NCBI GenBank assembly: GCA_031279835.1
Contig: JAITHV010000098.1
Span: forward strand, 1 to 39,655
DNA length: 39,655 bases
Source of the DNA: Coriobacteriales bacterium
GTDB lineage: Bacteria; Actinomycetota; Coriobacteriia; Coriobacteriales; UBA8131
Reading direction: 5' to 3'
A program made the position numbers and the translations under genes. Every line of letters begins with the position of its first letter. Within the stretch, counting starts at the first letter, position 1. Shown one piece after another: positions 1-7,585 of this stretch. The notes beneath the pieces were generated by a model. The model did not search any database, was not told the origin of the DNA, and saw nothing but the letters and a program-made list of their open reading frames with translations.

Positions 1-377
1 AACAGTCCTGCCGCAATGACGGAAGTAAACACCAAGACTAACGCCTGTTCAGGCGAGCCTCCCATGTTCAGCGCGCCGCCGCCAATAGCAATGATAGGCT
101 GCACGCATGAGAAGGTCACGCCTTGCACCACCGGTATCTTTATGCCGAACTTCCAGAACCCGATCGTCTGTATGATCGTCGCGATGCCGCAGGTGAACAA
201 GTCGGCGCTGATGAGGAACACGATCTGGTCGCTTGCAAGGCCGAATCGCGCGCCGACCACGATGGGGACGGTTATCGCACCGACGTACATGGCCAAGACA
301 TGCTGCAGGCCGTAGGTGAAGAGTTTGCCGACGGCAAGCCGCTCGTTGACGGGATGGTCAGGAGAATTCTTAGACAT
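1..377 (-). CDS. NCS2-family nucleobase permease (xanthine/uric acid type), N-terminal part, runs off window start
   Basis: Reverse strand from ATG at 377 reads MSKNSPDHPVNERLAVGKLFTYGLQHVLAMYVGAITVPIVVGARFGL...DLFTCGIATIIQTIGFWKFGIKIPVVQGVTFSCVQPIIAIGGG, typical of NCS2 xanthine/urate permeases; AAGGAGC Shine-Dalgarno upstream. Not in the ORF track because it is open at the window edge. Confidence 0.88.
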   Translation of the reverse strand, partial: MSKNSPDHPVNERLAVGKLFTYGLQHVLAMYVGAITVPIVVGARFGLASDQIVFLISADLFTCGIATIIQTIGFWKFGIKIPVVQGVTFSCVQPIIAIGGGALNMGGSPEQALVLVFTSVIAAGL

Positions 378-610
378 TGTTGCTCCTTGTCGTTTCATCG
401 TCGCCTCCCGGCGACTTTCAACCCCTTGTGTGCGAAGCGTGTGCAAGGGCAGACAAAAAGCAGCATGGTGCCGGGCCTGTGAAGCTGCTATGCCTGCCCA
501 TCGTGCGCAGGACTCGTGACCGTTAGAGCTGTCAAGGCTGCTTTGCTCAGGCATGCATGCGCGCAAACGCCTGCATGCCTGAGCGCGCAAGCAGTCAGGC
601 TGTCAAGCAA

Positions 611-1405
611 TCAGGGAATGAGTCCTGACTTGACGGCCTTGAGGTACTTTTTGCAGCCGAAGTCTCGCCCGACCAGCATCTCTGCCACGAGCGCCTCGGT
701 CATGATCGTGGTGTCGAGCGGGTCGATGATCGCACCGTCGAGGCCGCCCGCAATGAGCATCGACAAAAACGAGCGGTTGATGAGCTTGCGCTTCGGCAGC
801 CCGAACCCGACGTTGCTCAGTCCGCACACCAGCTTCACTGAGGGAAGCTCCTTTTTGAGGCCGACCGTCGTCTGATAAGTAGTGACCGAGGCGTTGCTGT
901 CAACAGCGCGCGCTGTCACGAGCGGGTCGAGGTAGATACGCTCCGGCTCAATCCCCAGGTCAAGGAGCCTTTGCGCGAGCGCAAGGCCTGCCTCGATGCG
1001 CTCAGTGGCGTTGTCGGGAATCTTGTCTGCCGACTGGCACAGTCCCACCACTGAGGCCCCATGCTCCACCACGAGCCGGGAGACCTGCTCGAACCGGTCA
1101 CCTTCCAGGCTGATGGAGTTGATAAGGGCAGGCCTCTCGCAGACGCTGAGTCCTGCCTCGAGGACGGCAGCACTCGTCGAGTCGATGCAGAGGGGCTTCT
1201 CGGTGGTCTCCTGCACAAGGCAGACCAGCCACTTCATCATCTCGGCCTCGTCGTTGAAGAACTCCCCGGTGTTCACGTCGATGAAGTCGGCCCCGGCCTC
1301 GTCTTGCAGGACCACCATGTGCTGGACTTCTTCGCGGTTCTTGCGCGCAAGCAGCTCTTTGGTCTTGGGTATGCTGCTGTTCAGCTTCTCTCCGATGACG
1401 ATCAT
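611..1405 (-). CDS. methyltetrahydrofolate:corrinoid methyltransferase (DHPS-like fold)
   Basis: MIVIGEKLNSSIPKTKELL...AGADFIDVNTGEF...KPLCIDSTSAAVLEAGL...INSISLEGDRF...GLSNVGFGLPKRKLINRSFLSMLIAGGLDGAIIDPLD; pterin-binding methyltransferase motifs. Start moved from the ORF-track 1519 to MIVIGEK. Confidence 0.88.
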   Translation of the reverse strand: MIVIGEKLNSSIPKTKELLARKNREEVQHMVVLQDEAGADFIDVNTGEFFNDEAEMMKWLVCLVQETTEKPLCIDSTSAAVLEAGLSVCERPALINSISLEGDRFEQVSRLVVEHGASVVGLCQSADKIPDNATERIEAGLALAQRLLDLGIEPERIYLDPLVTARAVDSNASVTTYQTTVGLKKELPSVKLVCGLSNVGFGLPKRKLINRSFLSMLIAGGLDGAIIDPLDTTIMTEALVAEMLVGRDFGCKKYLKAVKSGLIP

Positions 1406-1522
1406 CTTGGCGCCTCCTTGAAGGTCGTCTCTTGCAGTGTTGACAAGTCTTGTTTCAGCTTGCTTCGCGCGGCTGCAGGCGCCGGGAGGGCGTGCCCCTG
1501 CCCGGCGCCTCGTGGGCACGTT

Positions 1523-2914
1523 TTAGCAGAACACGCCGTCGCCCGGCATCGGGATGCCCAGGCCCTCGGCATACTCGCGCATCTTGAGGTACATCTCGAG
1601 ATACTCCGCATCGGGCGTGAGCGCGCGGATGTCGTAGAGCTCTCGAAACGAGCGGCCCTTGGGCGGGTCGAACAGCTGGCCCTCAAAGCGCGGGAGCACC
1701 TCTTTGCACACGGTGTTCGCGTCTTCGAGCGACATGCCCGCTGCACCCTTGAACACTGCGGCGTTGTACCAGCACTCCAGCGGCGTGAGGTGGTTCTTCA
1801 CCGAGCCTCCAGCAGAGCGCGGCGATATGGTGAACGCCTGGCCTGAGGCAGAGGCGGCCGTCATGCCCGCTATTGTCTCAAGGAAGAACATCTCGGTGAA
1901 CGGCCCAGAGACCTGGTTGATGGTCTTCATGAGCGGCATGGACGTGTTGCGTGTCACGGCCTGCGTGGCGATGCTCTGCGCCCACAGGCCCTTGCGCCCG
2001 CAGTTGCCCGCATACAGGATCTCATACGACGGCGAGCCCGGCAGCGCGGCGCCGGTGATGGGGAACTGCAGCAAGTCGGTCGCAATCGAGCCGATCGCGG
2101 TGGTCTCGGCCCCTCCCGTGTAGCCACCCACCATCGTGGGAGACTCGCTTCTGACGTAGCCGCCTAGCTCATTGGTCACGAAGGCCTTGTGGAAGGTCGT
2201 GTAGTTGACTTTGAGTGACGCAGGGTTCAGGCACAGGCACAGCTGCGGCTGCTCGAAGAGGTTAAAGGCCGCGAGAAAGCCGAAGTGCGTGCTGCTCGAA
2301 GCCACGAGCGAATTGCCTATGCCCACGCGCCCGGCCCTCCACTGCGCCTCTTTGCGCAGGTGCGCCTCGTAGATTCCGCCAAAGGTCTCGTAGGGGGTGT
2401 GGGCCAAAAGCGGGCTTCCCATTACCGTGTCGATGGAGGGGCCTTCCTGCATGTCGACAAGGCGGCTGCTCAGGATGCCCTGGACGAGCGGCACGTACAG
2501 CTCCTCGTCCATTTGGATGGAGAGAGGCGAGCAATAGATGGGCTGCACGCCGTCTGAAGGCCGCCGCGCGGGCACGCGCACCTGCTCGGGGCCTTGGCCG
2601 AGCGGGAAGTTGCTCGGGACGCGCTCAAGCTCGCGGGCCAGTTCGTCTTCCTCGACCCGTATAACCGACTCGGTGTCCGGGCAAAAGAACCCCAGGCGCA
2701 CAGCAGCGTCCCAGCCGGCCTTGAAGAAGGCGTCGGCGAGCTGCGGGTCTGAGTTGACGGGGTTCTCGGGGTCGCAGCTGCCAAGCAGCCCGTGCTCTTT
2801 TGCTACCTCTTTGAGGGTGCGCGGCAAGATTTTCTGGTCCCACTCTTTCTCGGTGACGCGGGCCCCTCCGCGCGCCTTGTCGAGCGAGCGCAGCAGCTTC
2901 ATGTGCTTGTCCAT
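1523..2914 (-). CDS. MtmB-like (monomethylamine methyltransferase family) protein without pyrrolysine
   Basis: Aligns by eye with archaeal MtmB over most of its length: KEWDQKILPRTLKEVAKEHGL, FFKAGWDAAVRLGFFCPDT, GRVGIGNS, GGYTGGAETT, GPFTEMFFLETIAGMTAASASG, GRSFRELYDIRALTPDAEYLEMYLKMREYAEGLGI. Continuous ORF with no in-frame UAG. Confidence 0.8.
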   Translation of the reverse strand: MDKHMKLLRSLDKARGGARVTEKEWDQKILPRTLKEVAKEHGLLGSCDPENPVNSDPQLADAFFKAGWDAAVRLGFFCPDTESVIRVEEDELARELERVPSNFPLGQGPEQVRVPARRPSDGVQPIYCSPLSIQMDEELYVPLVQGILSSRLVDMQEGPSIDTVMGSPLLAHTPYETFGGIYEAHLRKEAQWRAGRVGIGNSLVASSSTHFGFLAAFNLFEQPQLCLCLNPASLKVNYTTFHKAFVTNELGGYVRSESPTMVGGYTGGAETTAIGSIATDLLQFPITGAALPGSPSYEILYAGNCGRKGLWAQSIATQAVTRNTSMPLMKTINQVSGPFTEMFFLETIAGMTAASASGQAFTISPRSAGGSVKNHLTPLECWYNAAVFKGAAGMSLEDANTVCKEVLPRFEGQLFDPPKGRSFRELYDIRALTPDAEYLEMYLKMREYAEGLGIPMPGDGVFC

Positions 2915-2956
2915 GTCATAGCCCTTTCTCTTAGTCTCTCATGTATGGCCGGTCAG

Positions 2957-3625
2957 CTACGCCTCGATGACCAGTGCAGTCCCCGGCTCGTTTTGCATCA
3001 CCTGGTCGAGCATCTTGACGGCAAGGTGCGCGGTGCGCGCATATCCGTCGGCGCCAACCTCGCGCGCGTAGTCCGGGCCAACCGGCCCGCCGCCCACGAC
3101 GACGCGGAACCGGTTGCGACGCCCCTCGGAGTTCAGGCGGCCGATAAGGTCGCCCATGTAGTACTGCGCGGTGGTCAGCAGCGAGGAGACGGCGATGATG
3201 TCGGCGCCCTCTTCCTCGGCACGGTCCAAAAAGACATTGGTCGGCACGTCGGTGCCGAGGTCTATTACCTCGTAGCCGTGGATAGAGAGCTGCGTGGCAA
3301 CCAGGCTCTTACCGATGTCGTGCAGGTCGCCTTGCGCGGTGCCGATGACCACCTTGCCTTTGTAGGCGCCTTGGTCAGACCCCAGGTGTGGGCTGACAAG
3401 CCCCACGAGCGCCTTCATGCAGTCGCCCCCCAGCATGAGCTCAGGCAAGAAGACTTCCTCGTTGTTGAAGTCCTCGCCAAGACGGGAGAGTGCAGGCACG
3501 CCACCCTCCTGGATGATGGTCTGCGGGTCAGTTCCTTGCTCGAGCGCTTGGGAGACAAGCCGCACTACCTCTTCTTCCTCGCCCTCGTAGACTGCCTCGC
3601 TGATCTTTGCGAGAATGTCGTCCAT
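2957..3625 (-). CDS. corrinoid (cobalamin-binding) methyl carrier protein, MtmC/MttC-like
   Basis: MDDILAKISEAVYEGEEEEVVRLVSQALEQGTDPQTIIQEGGVPALSRLGEDFNNEEVFLPELMLGGDCM...GTAQGDLHDIGKSLVATQLSIHGYEVIDLGTDVP; DxHxxG B12-binding motif. Start moved to MDDIL. Confidence 0.92.
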   Translation of the reverse strand: MDDILAKISEAVYEGEEEEVVRLVSQALEQGTDPQTIIQEGGVPALSRLGEDFNNEEVFLPELMLGGDCMKALVGLVSPHLGSDQGAYKGKVVIGTAQGDLHDIGKSLVATQLSIHGYEVIDLGTDVPTNVFLDRAEEEGADIIAVSSLLTTAQYYMGDLIGRLNSEGRRNRFRVVVGGGPVGPDYAREVGADGYARTAHLAVKMLDQVMQNEPGTALVIEA

Positions 3626-3950
3626 GGCAGGTCCTTCCTTTCTTTCGGGGGCTTTGCCTCGCCCTTGTGGGCGGCAGACGCCCGTTCTGGCGCTATAAGC
3701 CGTAGTATAGGAAGGACGCATCCTGCCGTCTGCGCACGAACCGTCAAAAACAACGTGCGTTTTTCTCTCTTTCGTAGTCATGGCGGGTGCTGGCTTGTGC
3801 CGTCCCGCGCTTGTGCTGTCAGCGGAGGCTGTTGTCCCGCAGGGCCTCTCGCCATGCCAGCAGCGACACAATCGTTTGGTGTATAGTGAGAGAAGACGGT
3901 TTTGGGGCGATCAAACGGTGCCTGAGCCAGGCATGACAGCAGCGATCGGT

Positions 3951-3970
3951 CTTGACGGTAGACGGTCAAG
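3951..3970. promoter_or_regulatory. imperfect palindrome upstream of hybrid sensor kinase (candidate operator)
   Basis: cttgacggtagacggtcaag; outer cttgac/gtcaag arms are complementary; 17 bp upstream of the ATG at 3988, in the divergent promoter region. Confidence 0.35.
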
Positions 3971-3987
3971 TTTTTGAACGGAAGACC

Positions 3988-6786
3988 ATGGGGATCATCA
4001 AGGAAGCACTGGAAGGCTACCTGTACTCAAATGAGCGCTCGCTTGATGTGCGCATGCTATCAGTGACATTTGTAGCAGAAACACTGGGTCTTGTCGCGGC
4101 GACTGTCGTTCGCGTCGCGCTGGGGACCGCCTTGCCGGTGCTCATGGCGCTTGTTGCCATGACGGTGTCGGTCGTGGCCCTTATCGTGCTAGTCAATCGT
4201 CCGAGGCCCTCGGCCGGCCTGTGCTGGGTCTGCGCGCTGCTCATCTACGACATGCTCAACCCTCTTGCCTACTTCCTGCTTGGCGGGCTGGGGTCGAGCA
4301 TGGAGGGGTTTTTTGTGCTCAGCCTTGTTGTTGTCTTCTTGTTCCTGCGCAAGCGGCTCTTGATCGTGGTGGCCGTCTTGCATTGCGCGATCATGCTCGG
4401 CGTCATCCTGACGGGCTATTTCAACCCTGCTCTTGTAGTGCACACGCCGCCAGACCTTCGTATCTTCGAGTACGTGACAACCGTCGTGATAAACGGGCTG
4501 GCGATCGGCACGATCATTATGGCGCTCACGACAATCCAAGGTGACGAGAGCGCAAAGCTCGACACGACGATGCGCTCGCTTGAGACGCAGCGGCGCATGA
4601 GCGAGTCGATACTCGAGAGCAACCCGCAGCTTATCGTCATATTCGACGACGACCTCAACTTGCTGGACTGCAACCCGCAGGTCATTCGGTTTCTCGGCGG
4701 CACGGACGCACAGGCCCTGCGGGATGACTTCACCGGCCACCTGGCCGCCGTGATTCCCCAATATGGGCCTACAAACCCCGTTGAGCCCGTGATCAAGGGA
4801 CTTCTCGCCGACCTCTCCCATCAAAAAAGCCTCAAGCTCACCTTGCAGATGGTCTCACAAGGGCAGCTCTACGACATGGGCGTGTGCCTCAAGCGCATCG
4901 CCTACCCTGGTCGCGAAGTGAACATCGGCTACCTCAACGACATCTCTGACCTGGAGGTCGCGCGCCGCAACCTGGTGCGGCACGACGAGCTAGTCGGGCT
5001 TGTCAACAGCATGGCAGAGCAGCTCCTGGTGGCATCGCACTCGGAGTTCGACGCGCTCATCACCACGTCGCCGTCAGCGCTCGCTGCGGCAGTGGGCATC
5101 GACCGGATCTATATCTGCGAGATAGACGTTGAAGACGGCAAGGCGGTCTACCGCCAGATACACGAATGGCTCTCTGAGGACGCGCGCGAGTCTTGCACTC
5201 TCAAGTCGGCCACGGGCGGCTACAACCATAAGAGCGTGCCCACGTGGGAAGAAGCGTTTAGCAGGGGCACCGTTGTCAACCAGACGATCACCGAGATGCC
5301 TCCCGAAGAGCGCGCGTGCTTCGCGCCGCTCGACATCAAGACCATGTTGGTGTGCCCGGTCAACTACACGAGCCTCTTCAGGGGGTTTGTGACCTTTGAG
5401 CGACTTTATGAGGAGAAGGCCTTCTCCGCCGACGAAGTGCAGATACTCCGGTCTGCCTCGCTGATCCTCGCCTCTTTGGTCGCGCGCAACACCGGCGCGA
5501 AGGAGCGCACGACGGCGCTCGACGAGGCACTGCTGGCGAGTGAGGCAAAGGGCGCGTTTCTCTCTAAGATGAGCCATGAGATGCGCACGCCCATGAACGC
5601 CGTCATCGGGATGACGGCCATCGGCCTTGCGGCGACGGACATCGAGCGCAAGGACTACGCGCTCCAAAAGATCGAGGTGGCCTCGTCTCACCTGCTCGGT
5701 GTGATCAACGACATTCTCGACATGTCAAAGATCGAGGCCAACAAGCTTGAGCTGTCGCAAGTGCGCTTCGACATAAAGAAGATGATAGAGCGCATCCTGA
5801 GCGTCACGAACGTGCGCGCCGAAGTCAACAAGCTCAAGTTCGTGGTCGAGACCGACCCGCACATCCCGCAGTACGTTGTCGGCGACGACCAGCGTCTGGC
5901 GCAGGTCGTCACAAACCTGCTCTCAAACGCCATCAAGTTCACCCCTGAGTCCGGGACGGTCACTATGGCCACGCGGATTATCGACCGCACGAGCGCGCTC
6001 GACACGAGCGGCGTGGATCCAGGCGACGGCAGCGACACGAGCGGCGTGGATCCAGGCGACGGCAGCGACAGTGGGGGCGACAACGGCCGCAGCGTTTTGT
6101 GGGTGCAGTTCGAAGTCGCCGACACCGGGATCGGCATTTCGCAAGCCCAGCAGCAACGTCTGTTTCGTTCCTTTGAGCAGGCAGAGAGCGGGATCGCGCG
6201 CAAGTATGGCGGTTCGGGGCTGGGGCTGGCCATATCGAAGAGCATCGTCGACCTCATGGGCGGCAGCATCGTGGTCGACTCGAGCTGGGGCAGCGGCTCA
6301 CGCTTCACGGTGACAGTCCCGCTTGGCCTTTTGCCGGACGACGAGAGCCCGGCGCTGTCTTGCGCGACGGGGGCAGACGCTCCCAGCATAGAGAGCCTCG
6401 GCAGCCTTGCATCGTGCCGCATTCTGCTGGCAGAGGATGTAGAGATAAACCGCGAGATCGTCTTGGCGCTGTTGGAAGACACCGGCATCAAGATAGACTG
6501 CGCGACGAACGGCCTGCGGGCGCTCTCGATGTTCGCCTCTGACCAGGACCGCTACAACCTTATCTTGATGGATGTTCAAATGCCCGAGATGGACGGGCTT
6601 GAGGCGACGAGGCGTATTCGTGCCCTGGGCACCGAGCGCGCGCTGCGCGTCCCCATCGTGGCCATGACGGCCAATGTCTTCAAGGAAGACATTGAGCGCT
6701 GCCTTGAGGCAGGGATGAACGCGCACATCGGCAAGCCGATCGACATGGGCGAGCTGGTAGAGACGCTCAGGGCCTACTGCACGTGA
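3988..6786 (+). CDS. membrane hybrid sensor histidine kinase (multi-TM N-terminus, PAS-like and GAF-like regions, HisKA, HATPase, receiver)
   Basis: Hydrophobic N-terminus; [21 protein letters not shown]-box; [12 protein letters not shown]-box; [29 protein letters not shown]-terminal receiver [14 protein letters not shown]...[24 protein letters not shown]-track start 3952 (TTG) is less likely than ATG 3988. Confidence 0.9.
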   Translation: MGIIKEALEGYLYSNERSLDVRMLSVTFVAETLGLVAATVVRVALGTALPVLMALVAMTVSVVALIVLVNRPRPSAGLCWVCALLIYDMLNPLAYFLLGGLGSSMEGFFVLSLVVVFLFLRKRLLIVVAVLHCAIMLGVILTGYFNPALVVHTPPDLRIFEYVTTVVINGLAIGTIIMALTTIQGDESAKLDTTMRSLETQRRMSESILESNPQLIVIFDDDLNLLDCNPQVIRFLGGTDAQALRDDFTGHLAAVIPQYGPTNPVEPVIKGLLADLSHQKSLKLTLQMVSQGQLYDMGVCLKRIAYPGREVNIGYLNDISDLEVARRNLVRHDELVGLVNSMAEQLLVASHSEFDALITTSPSALAAAVGIDRIYICEIDVEDGKAVYRQIHEWLSEDARESCTLKSATGGYNHKSVPTWEEAFSRGTVVNQTITEMPPEERACFAPLDIKTMLVCPVNYTSLFRGFVTFERLYEEKAFSADEVQILRSASLILASLVARNTGAKERTTALDEALLASEAKGAFLSKMSHEMRTPMNAVIGMTAIGLAATDIERKDYALQKIEVASSHLLGVINDILDMSKIEANKLELSQVRFDIKKMIERILSVTNVRAEVNKLKFVVETDPHIPQYVVGDDQRLAQVVTNLLSNAIKFTPESGTVTMATRIIDRTSALDTSGVDPGDGSDTSGVDPGDGSDSGGDNGRSVLWVQFEVADTGIGISQAQQQRLFRSFEQAESGIARKYGGSGLGLAISKSIVDLMGGSIVVDSSWGSGSRFTVTVPLGLLPDDESPALSCATGADAPSIESLGSLASCRILLAEDVEINREIVLALLEDTGIKIDCATNGLRALSMFASDQDRYNLILMDVQMPEMDGLEATRRIRALGTERALRVPIVAMTANVFKEDIERCLEAGMNAHIGKPIDMGELVETLRAYCT
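6001..6066 (+). repeat. perfect 2 x 33-bp in-frame tandem duplication
   Basis: gacacgagcggcgtggatccaggcgacggcagc twice in a row, encoding [11 protein letters not shown] x2 inside the kinase ATPase domain. Confidence 0.97.
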
Positions 6787-6818
6787 GCGCTCGTTTGGCT
6801 CGGTCTTTTAACTGCCTT

Positions 6819-7064
6819 CTAGAGCCGGCTCGAAGGTGCCTCGTTCACGACCTCTCTGAGTTTTTGCCAGACATCGGTATAATCGAAGTCAGACAAATAG
6901 ACTGCTATTGCCAGACTCAGCGTGCCGTTGTAGGTGCCCACGTCAAAACTGATGTCGTCGGTTGTCACAGTCCATCCGCCGACGTCCGGGAACTCGACGT
7001 TGATGGTCACCTCCTGGTCGTCGTCAAAACAGTCGATAATGCTCCTGAGCTTGCCGATCTTCAT
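6819..7064 (-). CDS. hypothetical 81-aa acidic protein
   Basis: MKIGKLRSIIDCFDDDQEVTINVEFPDVGGWTVTTDDISFDVGTYNG...; preceded on the minus strand by AAGGAGGACACG ATG (strong Shine-Dalgarno). Confidence 0.7.
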   Translation of the reverse strand: MKIGKLRSIIDCFDDDQEVTINVEFPDVGGWTVTTDDISFDVGTYNGTLSLAIAVYLSDFDYTDVWQKLREVVNEAPSSRL

Positions 7065-7100
7065 CGTGTCCTCCTTAGTGTCAGGCTACCCTTTGGACTT

Positions 7101-7163
7101 TCTCGTTCTCGCTCTATTTCTCGTTCTCGCTCTCGTTCTCGATCTAGCTCTCGTGCTCATCTC
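7101..7163. repeat. degenerate short tandem repeat (tctcgt/tctcgc-like)
   Basis: tctcgttctcgctctatttctcgttctcgctctcgttctcgatctagctctcgtgctcatctc. Confidence 0.85.
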
Positions 7164-7185
7164 TTTGTCATTTCGAGTCGCGTAC

Positions 7186-7211
7186 GGGGTTTTTCGCTGG
7201 GGTTTTTCGCT
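7186..7211. repeat. 2 x 13-bp perfect tandem repeat
   Basis: ggggtttttcgct ggggtttttcgct. Confidence 0.9.
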
Positions 7212-7245
7212 GGTGGGAGTCGGCATGTGGAAGTGCAGCAGGCAG

Positions 7246-7276
7246 TTGCACAGAGTCGGCGAAATCATGGTATACT
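7246..7276 (+). promoter_or_regulatory. probable sigma70-type promoter for tRNA-His
   Basis: TTGCAC (7246-7251), 19-bp spacer, TATACT (7271-7276), ending about 15 nt before the tRNA 5' end. Confidence 0.55.
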
Positions 7277-7291
7277 CTCGTCTCGCGTCTT

Positions 7292-7368
7292 GGTGGGTGT
7301 AGCTCAGTTGGCAGAGCGACGGACTGTGGCTCCGTAGGTCGAGGGTTCGAGCCCCTTCGCCCACCCCA
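7292..7368 (+). tRNA. tRNA-His (GTG anticodon), with G-1, C73 discriminator and encoded CCA
   Basis: ggtgggtgtagctcagttggcagagcgacggactgtggctccgtaggtcgagggttcgagccccttcgcccacccca; acceptor gtgggtg/cgcccac (one T-G wobble), anticodon stem acgga/tccgt with loop ctgtggc, T-loop ttcgagc. Confidence 0.97.
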
Positions 7369-7406
7369 AGCGCTAGAGCAAACGCCCTCGAAGGGGGTCG
7401 AAGCCA
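7347..7406 (+). repeat. 60-bp direct repeat, copy 1 (overlaps 3' end of tRNA-His)
   Basis: tcgagccccttcgcccaccccaagcgctagagcaaacgccctcgaagggggtcgaagcca; identical to 7513-7572. Confidence 0.96.
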
Positions 7407-7424
7407 GTCACGGGGCGAGGCGTC

Positions 7425-7453
7425 GAAAAGGCGCCAGCGGCGCGTTTTCAGCC
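7425..7453 (+). terminator. GC hairpin followed by GTTTTC, probable intrinsic terminator downstream of tRNA-His
   Basis: gaaaaggcgcc agc ggcgcgttttc; near-perfect stem with A-tract/T-tract flanks. Confidence 0.55.
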
Positions 7454-7512
7454 GAGCGTCCGAGGCGCGCGACGCGCCGAGGACATGTGATTTGCCGTTC
7501 TCGCAAATCACG

Positions 7513-7572
7513 TCGAGCCCCTTCGCCCACCCCAAGCGCTAGAGCAAACGCCCTCGAAGGGGGTCGAAGCCA
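7513..7572 (+). repeat. 60-bp direct repeat, copy 2 (duplicated tRNA-His 3' end plus flank)
   Basis: Exact copy of 7347-7406, offset 166 bp. Confidence 0.96.
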
Positions 7573-7585
7573 AGCATCCAACCAC

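Noticed and set aside
378-610. Purine-type riboswitch upstream of the NCS2 permease
   Set aside because: Hairpins are present but no recognisable purine aptamer core; unsupported without a covariance-model search.
1061-1846. 261-aa plus-strand ORF
   Set aside because: Antisense to both methyltransferase genes; no family resemblance.
1523-2914. In-frame UAG/pyrrolysine codon in the MtmB-like gene
   Set aside because: The gene is one continuous sense ORF; the equivalent codon is TCG (Ser), so no Pyl decoding is needed for this gene.
2792-3886. 364-aa plus-strand ORF
   Set aside because: Antisense to the corrinoid protein gene; long spurious ORFs are expected in high-GC DNA and no domain is recognisable.
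3626-3950. Cobalamin riboswitch in front of the corrinoid operon
   Set aside because: I could not recognise a B12-box or convincing adenosylcobalamin riboswitch core on the minus strand; a covariance-model search would be needed.
7086-7535. 149-aa minus-strand ORF in the track
   Set aside because: Runs antisense through tRNA-His (GEGARTLDLRSHSPSLCQLSYTHQ is a typical tRNA-antisense artefact) and ends in Arg-rich sequence from the tctcgt repeats.
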